In this document: one piece after another, positions 42,408 to 51,400 of the stretch
How the letters are laid out: each line of letters begins with the position of its first letter
Numbering within the stretch: the stretch's first letter is position 1
Assembly: GCA_965199665.1 (NCBI GenBank)
Contig: OZ241208.1
Coordinates: 124,001 to 188,000, forward strand
DNA: 64,000 nt
Source: JAVVHH01 sp965199665
Lineage (GTDB): Bacteria; Pseudomonadota; Alphaproteobacteria; Acetobacterales; Acetobacteraceae
Direction: 5' to 3'
Translations under genes and position numbers: made by a program
The notes under the pieces: model-generated
Seen by the model: the letters and a program-made list of their open reading frames with translations, nothing else
Database searches by the model: none
Told to the model about the DNA's origin: nothing

Positions 42408-42495
42408 TCTCAGCGGAGGCGGGAGTGTCGCGACGGGGGGCGGACCGGTCAAACCGGAAAAAGTGCTGCGCCGCAGCACGGCGCCGGGTATCCCA

Positions 42496-42525
42496 GTCGG
42501 GGGCAGGCCCGAGCCTGCCCCCGAC
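42496..42525 (-). terminator. 12-bp stem-loop after the small lipoprotein gene
   Basis: Perfect arms GTCGGGGGCAGG (42496-42507) and CCTGCCCCCGAC (42514-42525) with a 6-base loop. It lies 28 bases downstream of the lipoprotein stop on the minus strand and about 90 bp ahead of the CaiB start. It is a probable terminator, without a T-run. Confidence 0.55.
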
Positions 42526-42552
42526 CGGGTCACGCCGATGCCGACCTTAGCG

Positions 42553-42783
42553 TCAGCGGCGGGTCGCCCCCACCACGCCGGCACCGTTGGCGACCGGCGC
42601 GTTCACCGTGGCGCCCTGCGGCAGGCTGTTGGTCGGTTGCGGCATTTGCGACGTCGCACCCGGCGCGGTGGAGCTGGTCCCGCCGGCTTGCCGGCCGGAT
42701 GCGGTGGTGTTGACGTCTGAACAAGCGGCAAGGCTGCCCAGAAGGGCGAGGCCGGTGAGCAGGACGGAGAGGCGCATGATCAT
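42553..42783 (-). CDS. small lipoprotein, unknown function
   Basis: A 76-residue protein with a lipoprotein signal peptide: MRLSVLLTGLALLGSLAAC, where the lipobox LAAC places the lipidated cysteine at about residue 22. The remainder is a flexible Ser/Thr/Pro/Gln-rich tail ending GVVGATRR. No domain is recognised. ATG codons at 42783 and 42777 are both possible; GAG lies just before the first. It is a stand-alone gene with a strong hairpin after its stop. Confidence 0.7.
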   Translation of the reverse strand: MIMRLSVLLTGLALLGSLAACSDVNTTASGRQAGGTSSTAPGATSQMPQPTNSLPQGATVNAPVANGAGVVGATRR

Positions 42784-42851
42784 CTCGCTTGTGGTTGGCT
42801 TCGAAACGATACCCTCACCGCCATCCCCGGCGGAAGTACCACTGCCGGTTC

Positions 42852-44309
42852 TTACGCCACGCCGCGCGCCGTTGGGCGGGGGTGTGTCAAACTCAGCACG
42901 CCGCCCACCGCCAGCGTCACCAGGACGCCGAGCGGCACATACCAGGTGAACGCCAGCGGGTGCGTCCGCACCACCCAGGTCATGACGGCCAGCGTCGCCA
43001 CGAACGCCACGATCGCGTCCCGCCCGCCGGCGCGCGGCAGCAGGCGGCCGAGCAGGAACGCGCCCAGCAGCGCCCCGTAGGTGTAACCGGCGATGCCGAG
43101 CCCGAGCAGCACCACCTGCCCCTTGGTGTCGGTGAACAGGCACGCGAACCCGGCCATCACCACCGCCCACACGATCGTCAGCCCGCGCGACAGCCGCAGC
43201 GCGCCCGGCCCGTCCGTTCGCCGACCGGTCGCCCGCAGCAGGTCCGCCACCGTGGAATTGGCCATCGAGTTCAGCGCCGAGGACAGGCTCCCCATCGTCG
43301 CCGACAGGATACCGGCGATCAGCAGGCCCGACACGCCGGGCGGCAGCTCGTCCAGGATGAAGCGCGGAAACAGGTCGTCGGACGAGCGCAGGCCGAGTTC
43401 GGCGATCGACTTGCCGCCCAGATGCACCCACAGCAGCACGCCCACCAGCGAGAACAGCGCGAACTGGATCATCACCACCACGCCGCTGCCGACCATCGCC
43501 CGCCGGCCTTCGCCCAGCGTCCGCGCGGCCAGCACGCGCTGCACCATCAGCTGGTCCGTCCCGTGCGACGCCATGCCGAACAGCGCCCCGCCGACGATTG
43601 CCGCCACCGCGTTGAACGGGCTGAACAGGATCGGCGCGGAGAAGTTCAGCACCTGGAATTTGCCGGCCTGCCACGCCTGCGCCACCCCGGCGCCGCCCAC
43701 CTCGCCCAGCAGGATCAGCACGCAGACCAGGGCGCCGCCGAGATACAGCAGCATCTGGATCGCATCCGTCCATATCACCGCCCGGATGCCGCCCACGTAT
43801 GTGTAGAGCACCGTGACCGCCGACAGCACCGCGATGATGACGACGTAGCTGGTCGGCAGCCCCACCGCGTCCAGCAGCAGCTTGATCGGGATCGCCGAGG
43901 CGAACAGTCGCACGCCTTCCGCCAGCAGCCGCGTCACGAGGAAGGTCAGCGACGCCACCACCTGCAGCCCCGGGCCGAACCGCTCGCGGAGATACTGGTA
44001 GCAGCTCACGAAGCCCTCCCGCATGTAGAGCGGCAGCAGGAACCCGGCGACCAGCGTGCGGCCGATGATATAGCCGATCGCCAGCTCCACGAAGCCGAAC
44101 GCGCCGAGATACGCCACGCCCGGCACGGAGATCACCGTCAGCGTGCTGGTCTCGGTGGCGACGATGGAGAAGCAGATCGCCCACCACGGCAGGTCGCCCT
44201 CGCCCACGAAATAAGCCCGCGCATCGCCCTGGCGGCCCGACAGCCGCAACCCGACGGCGGCGATCGCGACCAGGTAGAGCAGGATGACGAGCAGGTCGAG
44301 CGATCGCAT
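42852..44309 (-). CDS. sodium:solute symporter (SSS family)
   Basis: A 485-residue SSS-family symporter with about 13 membrane segments. Family blocks are AYFVGEGDLPWWAICFSIVATETS, TYVGGIRAVIWTDAIQ and LIAGILSATMGSLSSALNSMAN. It starts 10 bases after the kinase-MurQ fusion gene and is probably the last gene of the amino-sugar operon. That would make it the uptake system for N-acetylglucosamine, N-acetylmuramic acid or a related sugar. Related SSS proteins carry sialic acid and sugars. The substrate assignment rests on context only. Confidence 0.9.
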   Translation of the reverse strand: MRSLDLLVILLYLVAIAAVGLRLSGRQGDARAYFVGEGDLPWWAICFSIVATETSTLTVISVPGVAYLGAFGFVELAIGYIIGRTLVAGFLLPLYMREGFVSCYQYLRERFGPGLQVVASLTFLVTRLLAEGVRLFASAIPIKLLLDAVGLPTSYVVIIAVLSAVTVLYTYVGGIRAVIWTDAIQMLLYLGGALVCVLILLGEVGGAGVAQAWQAGKFQVLNFSAPILFSPFNAVAAIVGGALFGMASHGTDQLMVQRVLAARTLGEGRRAMVGSGVVVMIQFALFSLVGVLLWVHLGGKSIAELGLRSSDDLFPRFILDELPPGVSGLLIAGILSATMGSLSSALNSMANSTVADLLRATGRRTDGPGALRLSRGLTIVWAVVMAGFACLFTDTKGQVVLLGLGIAGYTYGALLGAFLLGRLLPRAGGRDAIVAFVATLAVMTWVVRTHPLAFTWYVPLGVLVTLAVGGVLSLTHPRPTARGVA

Positions 44310-44319
44310 GAACGGGATC

Positions 44320-46170
44320 CTAGGGGGGCAGAACGGCGTCGCGCACGCGGCCGCCGGCGGCGAGGAGCCGCAACTCTGCCGCCTCCGCGTCGAGTCCTGC
44401 CAGCAGCATCACCAGCGCCGGCTTGACCCGCCCGCCAGTCGCCGCCAACGCCGCCACCGCCGCCTCGGGCGAGCAGCCAGCGACCTCCTGCACCGTGCGG
44501 CGGGCGCGGCGGCGCAGCTTGTCGTTGCTGGCGCGCACATCCACCATGCGGCTGCCGTACGTCTTGCCGAGCGCGACCATGCAGGCCGTGCTCAGCGCGT
44601 TCAGCGCGATCTTCTGCGCCGTGCCGGCCATCATTCGCGTGCTGCCGGCGACGATCTCCGGGCCGGTCAGCATCTCCACCGCGTGCGCGGCGACCGCGGC
44701 GGCCGGGCTGAACGGGTTGTTGACGATCGCCCCCGTCAGCGCCCCCCGCGCCCGCGCGTGCCGCAACCCGCCGACCACGAACGGCGTCCGCCCGGAGGCC
44801 GCGATGCCGACCACGGCGTCGGCCGCCGAGAGCCCGTGCGCATCCAACGCCGCCGCCGCCGCACCGTCGTCATCCTCCGCACCCTCGACCGCTTCCAGCA
44901 TCGCGCCAGGGCCGCCGGCGAGCAGCGCCACCACCAGGCCGGGCGGCGCGCGGTAGGTCGGCGCCAGCTCCGCCGCGTCCAGCACGGCGAGGCGGCCGGG
45001 CGTGCCGGCGCCGAGGTAGAACAAGCGCCCGCCCGCCCCCAGCCGTGCCGCCACCGCGTCGGCCAGCGCCCCGAGCGCCGGCCCCGCCGCGGCCACCGCG
45101 TCCTGCGCCGCCCGCTCCGCGGCCAGCGAGAGCGCCACCACCTCCGCCGGGCGGCGCTGGTCCAAGTCCTCCAGCCCGGGGCGCACCCCCTCCGTCGCCA
45201 GCAGGTCGAGCGCGTCGGCCGCTCCCGCACCCGCGGCACGGACGCGCTGCACGGCGTCGCCATAACGGTCCGCGGCATCCGTCGCGAGCCGGCGCGCGCC
45301 ATCCAGCCCCAGATCGCGCGCCGAACCCGGCACGGACACGGGCGACAGCCGCAACCCTGCCAGCGCCGCCCGCAGGGGCAGCACCAGAGCTTCCAGCCCG
45401 CCCACCATCGCGAACGGGAACACCGGCTCCGCCGGCAACCGGCGCCGCGCGGCCGTCACGGTGGCGATCAACGCCGACGTCGCCTCCGCCAGGATCGCGC
45501 CCGCCACGGCATCGCCGCCGCCCGCCGCCTCGGCGACGGCCGGCGCGAAAATGGCGAAGAGCGCGGCGGCCTCACGCACGGGTGCCGTGGCGACCCGGCC
45601 GGGCAGCGCCGCCAGCGTCCCGAACTGACGCTCGGCTTCCGCCTCGAGCACGGTGGCCGGGCCCCGGCCCTCCCGCGCCCGCAGCGCCGCCTGCAGCCCG
45701 GCGCGTCCGATCGCCGCCTCGCCCCCTTCGTCGCCCAGCCACGACCCGAGCCCATCGACCCGGTGCACCGCGCCATCGGGGCCCACCGCCACCGCGACCG
45801 CGCCGCTGCCGAGCACGAGCACCACGCCGGCCTGCCCGCCCAGCGCGCCGGCATGCGTGGCCACCGCGTCGCTCGTCACGCGCACGTCGGGGGCCGGCAG
45901 CCGCCGCGCCAGCCGCTCCGCCAGCTCCCTCGCTGCGGCCGGCGCCGCCGCCGCGCCCGCCGCGCCAATGGCGGCGATGTCCACCGCGTCGCTCCCGGCC
46001 GCCCGCAACAGCCCCGCCGCTACCCCTGCGATCGCCACCTCCGCCTGCGCCGCCGCGCCGGGCTCGGCCAACCCCGGCGCGCCCGGGCCATCGGCCCGCC
46101 ACACCGCATCCCCCCGCCACAGCGCGACCCGGCACCCGGTCGAGCCGAGATCGACCGCGAGCACGGTCAC
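44320..46170 (-). CDS. murQ: fused N-acetyl-amino sugar kinase and MurNAc-6-P etherase (MurQ)
   Basis: A 616-residue two-domain protein. Residues 1 to about 290 form a BadF/BadG/NagK-type sugar kinase (VLAVDLGSTGCRVALW phosphate loop, VLGSGAVAV, GSWLGDEGGEAAIG). Residues about 315-616 are a SIS-fold MurQ etherase. It has GAGTPGRLAVLDAAE (catalytic Glu), AVEGAEDD (second Glu), GSTRMMAGTAQKIALN and SNDKLRRRARRTV. The joined product would phosphorylate MurNAc (or GlcNAc) and cleave the lactyl ether to GlcNAc-6-P. GTG 46170 overlaps the nagA stop. The two activities are usually separate enzymes, so the fusion is noteworthy. Confidence 0.9.
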   Translation of the reverse strand: MTVLAVDLGSTGCRVALWRGDAVWRADGPGAPGLAEPGAAAQAEVAIAGVAAGLLRAAGSDAVDIAAIGAAGAAAAPAAARELAERLARRLPAPDVRVTSDAVATHAGALGGQAGVVLVLGSGAVAVAVGPDGAVHRVDGLGSWLGDEGGEAAIGRAGLQAALRAREGRGPATVLEAEAERQFGTLAALPGRVATAPVREAAALFAIFAPAVAEAAGGGDAVAGAILAEATSALIATVTAARRRLPAEPVFPFAMVGGLEALVLPLRAALAGLRLSPVSVPGSARDLGLDGARRLATDAADRYGDAVQRVRAAGAGAADALDLLATEGVRPGLEDLDQRRPAEVVALSLAAERAAQDAVAAAGPALGALADAVAARLGAGGRLFYLGAGTPGRLAVLDAAELAPTYRAPPGLVVALLAGGPGAMLEAVEGAEDDDGAAAAALDAHGLSAADAVVGIAASGRTPFVVGGLRHARARGALTGAIVNNPFSPAAAVAAHAVEMLTGPEIVAGSTRMMAGTAQKIALNALSTACMVALGKTYGSRMVDVRASNDKLRRRARRTVQEVAGCSPEAAVAALAATGGRVKPALVMLLAGLDAEAAELRLLAAGGRVRDAVLPP

Positions 46171-47351
46171 GCCCCGATTTCCTCGCCCGCCACCCAGACC
46201 CGGCGCGGCACCCACGCCTCGTCCCACCACACCAGATCGGCCTGCGCGCCCACGGCCAACCGCCCCAGGTCGGGCCGCCCGATCGCGTCGGCCGGCGCCT
46301 CCGTGGCGGCGAGCAGCGCGACGGCCGGGTCGAGGCCGGCCCGGATCATCCGGCGCACTCCTTCGTCCAGCACGATGCCCGCGCCGCTGATCGTCCCGTC
46401 CGGCCGCCGCCCGAGCCCGTCCGCGTCGGCCACCACCGGCATCCCGCCGAACGTCAGCGCCGTCCCGGCCGGCAGCCCGGCGATCAGGATCGAATCCGTC
46501 ACCGCCACGATCCCCGCCCCCTTCGCCGCACCCGCCTTCGCCGCACCCGCCTTCGCCGCACCCGCCTTCGCCGCGAACGCGACCCGGCAGGCGAGGGGGT
46601 CCACGTGCTGCCCATCCACGATCAGCCCGGCGTGCAACCGCTCATCCGTCAGCGCCGCGCCGGGGAGGCCGGGGTCGCGATGGCGGAACGGGCGCATGGC
46701 GTTGAACAGATGCGTGACCATCGTCGCACCCGCATCGGCGGCGGCGATCGCCTGCGCGGCCGTGGCGTCGGAATGGCCGAGCGAGACGATCACCCCGGCG
46801 CCGACCAGCCGGCGGATCGCCTCGAGCGCGCCGGGCCGCTCCGGCGCCAGGGTCACGCTGCGCAACGCCGGCTCGCCCAGCAGCGCCTCGATCGCGTCGG
46901 GCTCGGGGTCGCGCACCCACTCGGCCCGGTGCGCCCCGCGATAGGCCGGCGACAAGAACGGCCCCTCCAGATGCACGCCGAGCATCCGCGCGCCGCCGTC
47001 CCGCTCCGGCAGGGCGGCTGCCCGGCGCAACACGGCCAGCAGGTCGGGCAACGGCGCCGTGATCGCGGTCGGCTGCACCGCCGTGACGCCGTGCCGCGCC
47101 AGCCGGGCCAGCGCCGCCGTCCAGCCGGGCCCGTCCGCGGCGGCGAAGTCGATGCCGAACGCGCCGTTATTATGCAGGTCGAGCAGCCCGGCCGTCAGCA
47201 CCCCGCCCGCCAGCGCCTCCGTTCCGGGTGGCGGCGCACCGTCGGTGATCGCCGAAATCCGTCCACCCCCGACCGAGATCGTCGCCGGGCCGCCCCAGCG
47301 CCCGCCGGGCAGCAGCAGGCATTCGGCCGCAATCGCGCCCGGCACGGTCAT
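46167..47351 (-). CDS. nagA: N-acetylglucosamine-6-phosphate deacetylase
   Basis: A 394-residue amidohydrolase that converts GlcNAc-6-P to GlcN-6-P. It has LLDLHNNGAFGIDF, HLEGPFLSPAYRGAH (metal Glu), SLGHSDAT (His), THLFNAM (His) and the catalytic Asp in VAVTDSILIAG. Between the CRVAFAA helix and VAVTD lies an in-frame four-copy AKAGA-type repeat encoded by a 15-bp tandem repeat (46521-46580), which lengthens a surface loop. ATG 47351 overlaps the SIS gene stop as ATGA. It acts between MurQ and the SIS-domain deaminase in this operon. Confidence 0.93.
   Translation of the reverse strand: MTVPGAIAAECLLLPGGRWGGPATISVGGGRISAITDGAPPPGTEALAGGVLTAGLLDLHNNGAFGIDFAAADGPGWTAALARLARHGVTAVQPTAITAPLPDLLAVLRRAAALPERDGGARMLGVHLEGPFLSPAYRGAHRAEWVRDPEPDAIEALLGEPALRSVTLAPERPGALEAIRRLVGAGVIVSLGHSDATAAQAIAAADAGATMVTHLFNAMRPFRHRDPGLPGAALTDERLHAGLIVDGQHVDPLACRVAFAAKAGAAKAGAAKAGAAKGAGIVAVTDSILIAGLPAGTALTFGGMPVVADADGLGRRPDGTISGAGIVLDEGVRRMIRAGLDPAVALLAATEAPADAIGRPDLGRLAVGAQADLVWWDEAWVPRRVWVAGEEIGA
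46521..46580. repeat. 15-bp tandem repeat inside nagA
   Basis: CTTCGCCGCACCCGC occurs three times perfectly (46521, 46536, 46551), followed by a fourth degenerate unit at 46566. The unit length is a multiple of three and encodes AKAGA repeats in NagA without breaking frame. Such an array can gain or lose copies by replication slippage. Confidence 0.9.
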
Positions 47352-48391
47352 AGCGTGTGCGTGACCTTGCGCAGCCCGCGCGGAGCGTCCGGATCCTCGC
47401 CGCGCGCCACCGCCATGTGCAGCGCGAGCCACTGGAACGGCACGATCTCCAGCAGCGGCGAGAGCGGCTCGGCGATTTCGGCCGGCAGCGCGTAGCCCCG
47501 GTCGGCGGCCGCCACCGCGTCGGCCGTGCCGACCACGAACAGGTCGGACCCCGCCGCCCGTACCCGCTCCAGCACGGGCCGCATTGCTTCGCCCGCGATG
47601 CCGGCCGGCGCCACCGCCAGCACCGGCACCGCCGCATCCAGCATCGCCACCGGGCCGTGCAGCAGGTCGGCGCCGGAGAAGGCCTGCGCCGCCAGGTAGC
47701 TCGTCTCCATCAGCTTCAGCGCGGCCTCGCGCGCCGTCGGGTAGCCGTAGCCGCGGCCGGTGACGACCAGGCGCTGCGCGAAGCGGTAGCGCTCGGCCAT
47801 CGCGCCCATCGCCTCGCCGGCCGGCCCGACGATCCGCTCTGCCGCGTCGGCCAGCCCGGCCGCCGCCGCGCCATCGCCGCCCGACCACGCCTCGACCAGC
47901 AGAAACAAGCTCAGCAGTTGCGCGGTATACGTCTTGGTCGCCGCCACCGCCGCTTCCCGCCCGGCGCCGATCGGCAGGTGCCACGCGGCGGCCTCGGCGA
48001 GCGGCGACGACGGGTCGTTGGTCACCGCCAGCGTGTGCGCGCCCGAGCGCCGCCCCGCCTCCACCGTTTGCACCAGGTCGGGCGACGCGCCGGACTGGCT
48101 CACCGCGACCAGCAACGCGCCCTCCCAGCGCGGCGCGGCGCGGTACGCCGTCACCACGGAAGGCGACACCAGCCCGGCCGGCAGCCCCAGCCGCAGCTCG
48201 ATCAGGTATTTCGCATACAGCGCCGCGTGGTCGGAGGTGCCGCGCGCCGCCAACAGCACGGCCGTCGGCCGCGCCGCCGCGACCCGGCGGCCCAGCGCGG
48301 CAATGTCACCCCGACGTTGCCAGATCTCGCGCCACACCCGCGGCTGATCCAGGATGTCGGCGACCATCGCGTGCCCGGAGAAACTTGGCAT
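47348..48391 (-). CDS. SIS-domain glucosamine-6-phosphate deaminase (NagB-II/GlmS-isomerase-like)
   Basis: A 347-residue protein with two SIS domains, equivalent to the isomerase half of GlmS without the glutaminase half. First domain: LLAARGTSDHAA, VAVSQSGASPDL (sugar-phosphate Ser/Thr), TNDPSSPLA, AATKTYTAQL. Second domain: VVTGRGYGYPTAREAALKLMETSY and the ending DAPRGLRKVTHTL, like the GlmS C-tail. In Shewanella and others such NagB-II enzymes deaminate GlcN-6-P to fructose-6-P next to nagA. That role fits this operon; AgaS-like activity is an alternative. Confidence 0.85.
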   Translation of the reverse strand: MPSFSGHAMVADILDQPRVWREIWQRRGDIAALGRRVAAARPTAVLLAARGTSDHAALYAKYLIELRLGLPAGLVSPSVVTAYRAAPRWEGALLVAVSQSGASPDLVQTVEAGRRSGAHTLAVTNDPSSPLAEAAAWHLPIGAGREAAVAATKTYTAQLLSLFLLVEAWSGGDGAAAAGLADAAERIVGPAGEAMGAMAERYRFAQRLVVTGRGYGYPTAREAALKLMETSYLAAQAFSGADLLHGPVAMLDAAVPVLAVAPAGIAGEAMRPVLERVRAAGSDLFVVGTADAVAAADRGYALPAEIAEPLSPLLEIVPFQWLALHMAVARGEDPDAPRGLRKVTHTL

Positions 48392-48463
48392 CCCGCCGGG
48401 ATAGCAAGGGCGCTTCGGCCCGACAACGGCGCAACCAGGCGTTTTGCCCGGCGCGCCGGCGGC

Positions 48464-51400
48464 TCAGCGCGGCTCGTAGAAGCCGACACCCTCCGCGATC
48501 AGGTCCGGCCGGGTCTGCAGGATGCTCGCCACCTCAGTCTGGCTGTCCGTGTAGAAGTGCGTGCCGTCCTTGGCACTGAAGAAGCGGAACACGGCGATAT
48601 CGTTCGGCTGCGGTTGCGTGTGCTCGAAGAACGACCCCTCTGGTTCGAACACCAGGTCCGGCCGGTTCGCGATGACGTCGTCCCGCTCGCTCGCACTCGC
48701 CGTGAGGAACTGCGTCCCATGGACCTTGTCGAAGAAGCGGAACACCTCCACCGCGCTCGGATCCTCGCTGGCCGGATCGATTGCGCGCAGCCCCACTCCG
48801 TCCTGGCCTTCCGGGATCAGGTCCGGCCTTGTGGCCAGGATGGTCGCCCGCTCCTGCGGGTTGGGCGTGTAGAAATGCGTCCCGTTATGGGAGTCGAAGA
48901 AGCGATAGATCGGGATCGTGTTGTCCGACCCGCTCTCGCCATCCGAGTTGATCGGCACGCCCACTCCGGTGCCGCCGCCAGCCTGGTTGCCCACGCTCAG
49001 CACCCCCGGCGGGTTCACCTCGGCCGCCACCAGCGACAGCGGCAGCCCATTGGCGTCCGTGATCGTCGCGCCGACCAGGTCGTAGCCGGTCACGGTCAGG
49101 TCGGCCGCGGTCTGCCCCGGCTGCACCTCGTGGATGAAAGCCAGCGTGGTCGGCCCGGACGTGCTCGGATCGTAGGTGGCGACACCCCCGTCCGACAGCG
49201 TCAGCGTCGGCGTGCCGCCCGCGACCGTGACGGCATGGTCGGTCGTCACCACCACCCGCACGATGTCGCCCGCACCCAGCGCGCCCGAGCCCGGCGTCGT
49301 CTCGACATCCACCACGACCGGCGGCGGTCCGCCCGTTCCCGTTCCCGGCCCTGTTCCCGGCCCTGTGCCAGGCCCTGTGCCCGGCCCCGTACCAGGCGTG
49401 GTGTCCACCACCAGCGTGCCGGGCGGGTTGCCGATCGCGGCTGCCAGGTTGAGGGTGTTGGCCGCTGCGTCCGCAATCGTCGTGCCCGCCACTGTGACGC
49501 CGGTGATGGCCAGGTCGGCGCTGCTTTGCCCCGCCTGCACCGCGTGGTCGAACGCCAGCACCGAGCCGGTCGACGCGGCCGCGTTGAACGTCGCCGTGCC
49601 TCCGTCGCTCAGCAGGAGGATCGGCGCCGTGCCGCTCACCACCACGGCCTCGCTCACCGCGACGTTGAACCGCACGGTTGAGCCGGTGCCGACCTGCCCG
49701 GAGCCCGGATCGGTTGTCACGCCGCTTACCGTCGGCGCCGTCGTATCGATCTGCAGCGTCCCGGCCGGATTGACCGCCAGGCTGTTCCAGTTGAGCGCCA
49801 GGCCCGCCCCGTCCGTCGCGGTGGCGCCATTCGCGTTCACCGCCGTCACCGCCAGGTCCGCCACGTTCTGCCCCGCCACCACCGCCGTGCGGAACACCAG
49901 GCGCGTCGGCGTCGAGCTGGCGCTGTCGAAGGTCGCGATGCCGCCATCGTTGAGTTGGAGGCTTGGCGGCCCGCCGCTCAGCGTCACCGGCTCGCTCAGC
50001 GTCGCTGTGAACACGATGGAGCGGCCGGCGCCGAGGCTGCCGCTGCCAGGGTCGGTGACCAAGCTGCTCAACACGGGCGCGGTGGTGTCGATCGACACGG
50101 TGCCGAGGGTTCTGCCGGTGAGCCCGCTCAGGTCGAGCGCGTTGCCCGCCAAGTCCGTGACGGCGGCATTGTTCAGGTCTGCTCCGGTGATGGTGAGCCC
50201 GGCGGTGTTCTGGCCGGCGCCGACGACGTAGGTGAACACCAGCGTGTTGCCGGACGACGCGGTCGGGTTGAAGATCGCCTGCCCGCCATCGTCCAGGCTC
50301 AGCGTGGGCACCCCGCCCGCGACCGTGACGGTCTCGTTGACGGTCACGGCGATGCTCACGGTCTGGCCGGGGCCGACGTTGCCGCTGCCCGGAGTCGCCG
50401 CCACGCTGCCGACGGTTGGCGCGATGGTGTCGACGGCCAGGATGCCGGCCGGGTTGACGGCGAGGCTGGTGAGGTCGAGCGGGTTGCCGGCGCTGTCGGT
50501 CACGGTGCCGCCGTTGAAGGTAGCGCCGGTGACGGCGAGATCGGCGGTGTTCTCGCCGGACTGCACGGTGTAGTCGAACACCAGGTGCGTGGCCGACGAG
50601 GCCGCCGCGTTCAGCCGGGCGGTGCCGCCGCTGTTCAGCGTCAGCTCGGGCGTGCCGGTGCCGCCGAGCAGCACCGCCTCGTTGGTGTCGACGAACAGGC
50701 TGACGGTGTTGCCGGCGTGCAGCGCGCCGTTGGGCTGGCTGAGGGTGACGGTCGTGGCGCGGGGGGCGGCCGTATCGATGGTGACGGCGCCGATCGGGGT
50801 GCCGGCGAGCGCGCTGAGGTCGAGCGCGTTGCCGGCGGGGTCGGTCGCGGTGGCGCCGTTGAGGCTGCCGCCCACCACGGTCAGGTTGGTGCCGGACTGC
50901 CCGGGGGCGACCGTGTAGCGGAACACCAGGGTGGTCGCGCCGGAGGCGAGGGGGTCGAGGGTGGCGGTGCCGCCATTGCTGAGGGTCAGGGTGGGCAGCG
51001 CGCCGGAGATCTGCACGGGCTCGCTGAGCGCCAGGGTGAGGCTGACCGTCTGACCGGTGCCGACCGGCCCGATGCCGGGCGAGGTGGCGGTCAGCGACGC
51101 GGTCGGCGCGGTGGTGTCGATCTGCAGCGTGCCGGCCGGGTTGACCGCCAGGCTGCTCCAATCGAGCGGGTTGCCGGCCGCGTCCGTTGCGGTCACGCCG
51201 GTGGTGGTCACGCTGGTCACCGCGAGGTCCGCCACGTTCTGGCCGGCGGTCACGGTGGTGCGGAACACGAGCTTGGTGGCGGTGGAGGCGGCGGGGTCGA
51301 GCAGGGCGGTGCCGCCATCGTTGAGCTGCAGGCTGGGCGTGCCCGCGAGCGTGACGGCCTCGTTGAGGTTCGCCGTGAACGTCACGATCTGGCCGGCCTT

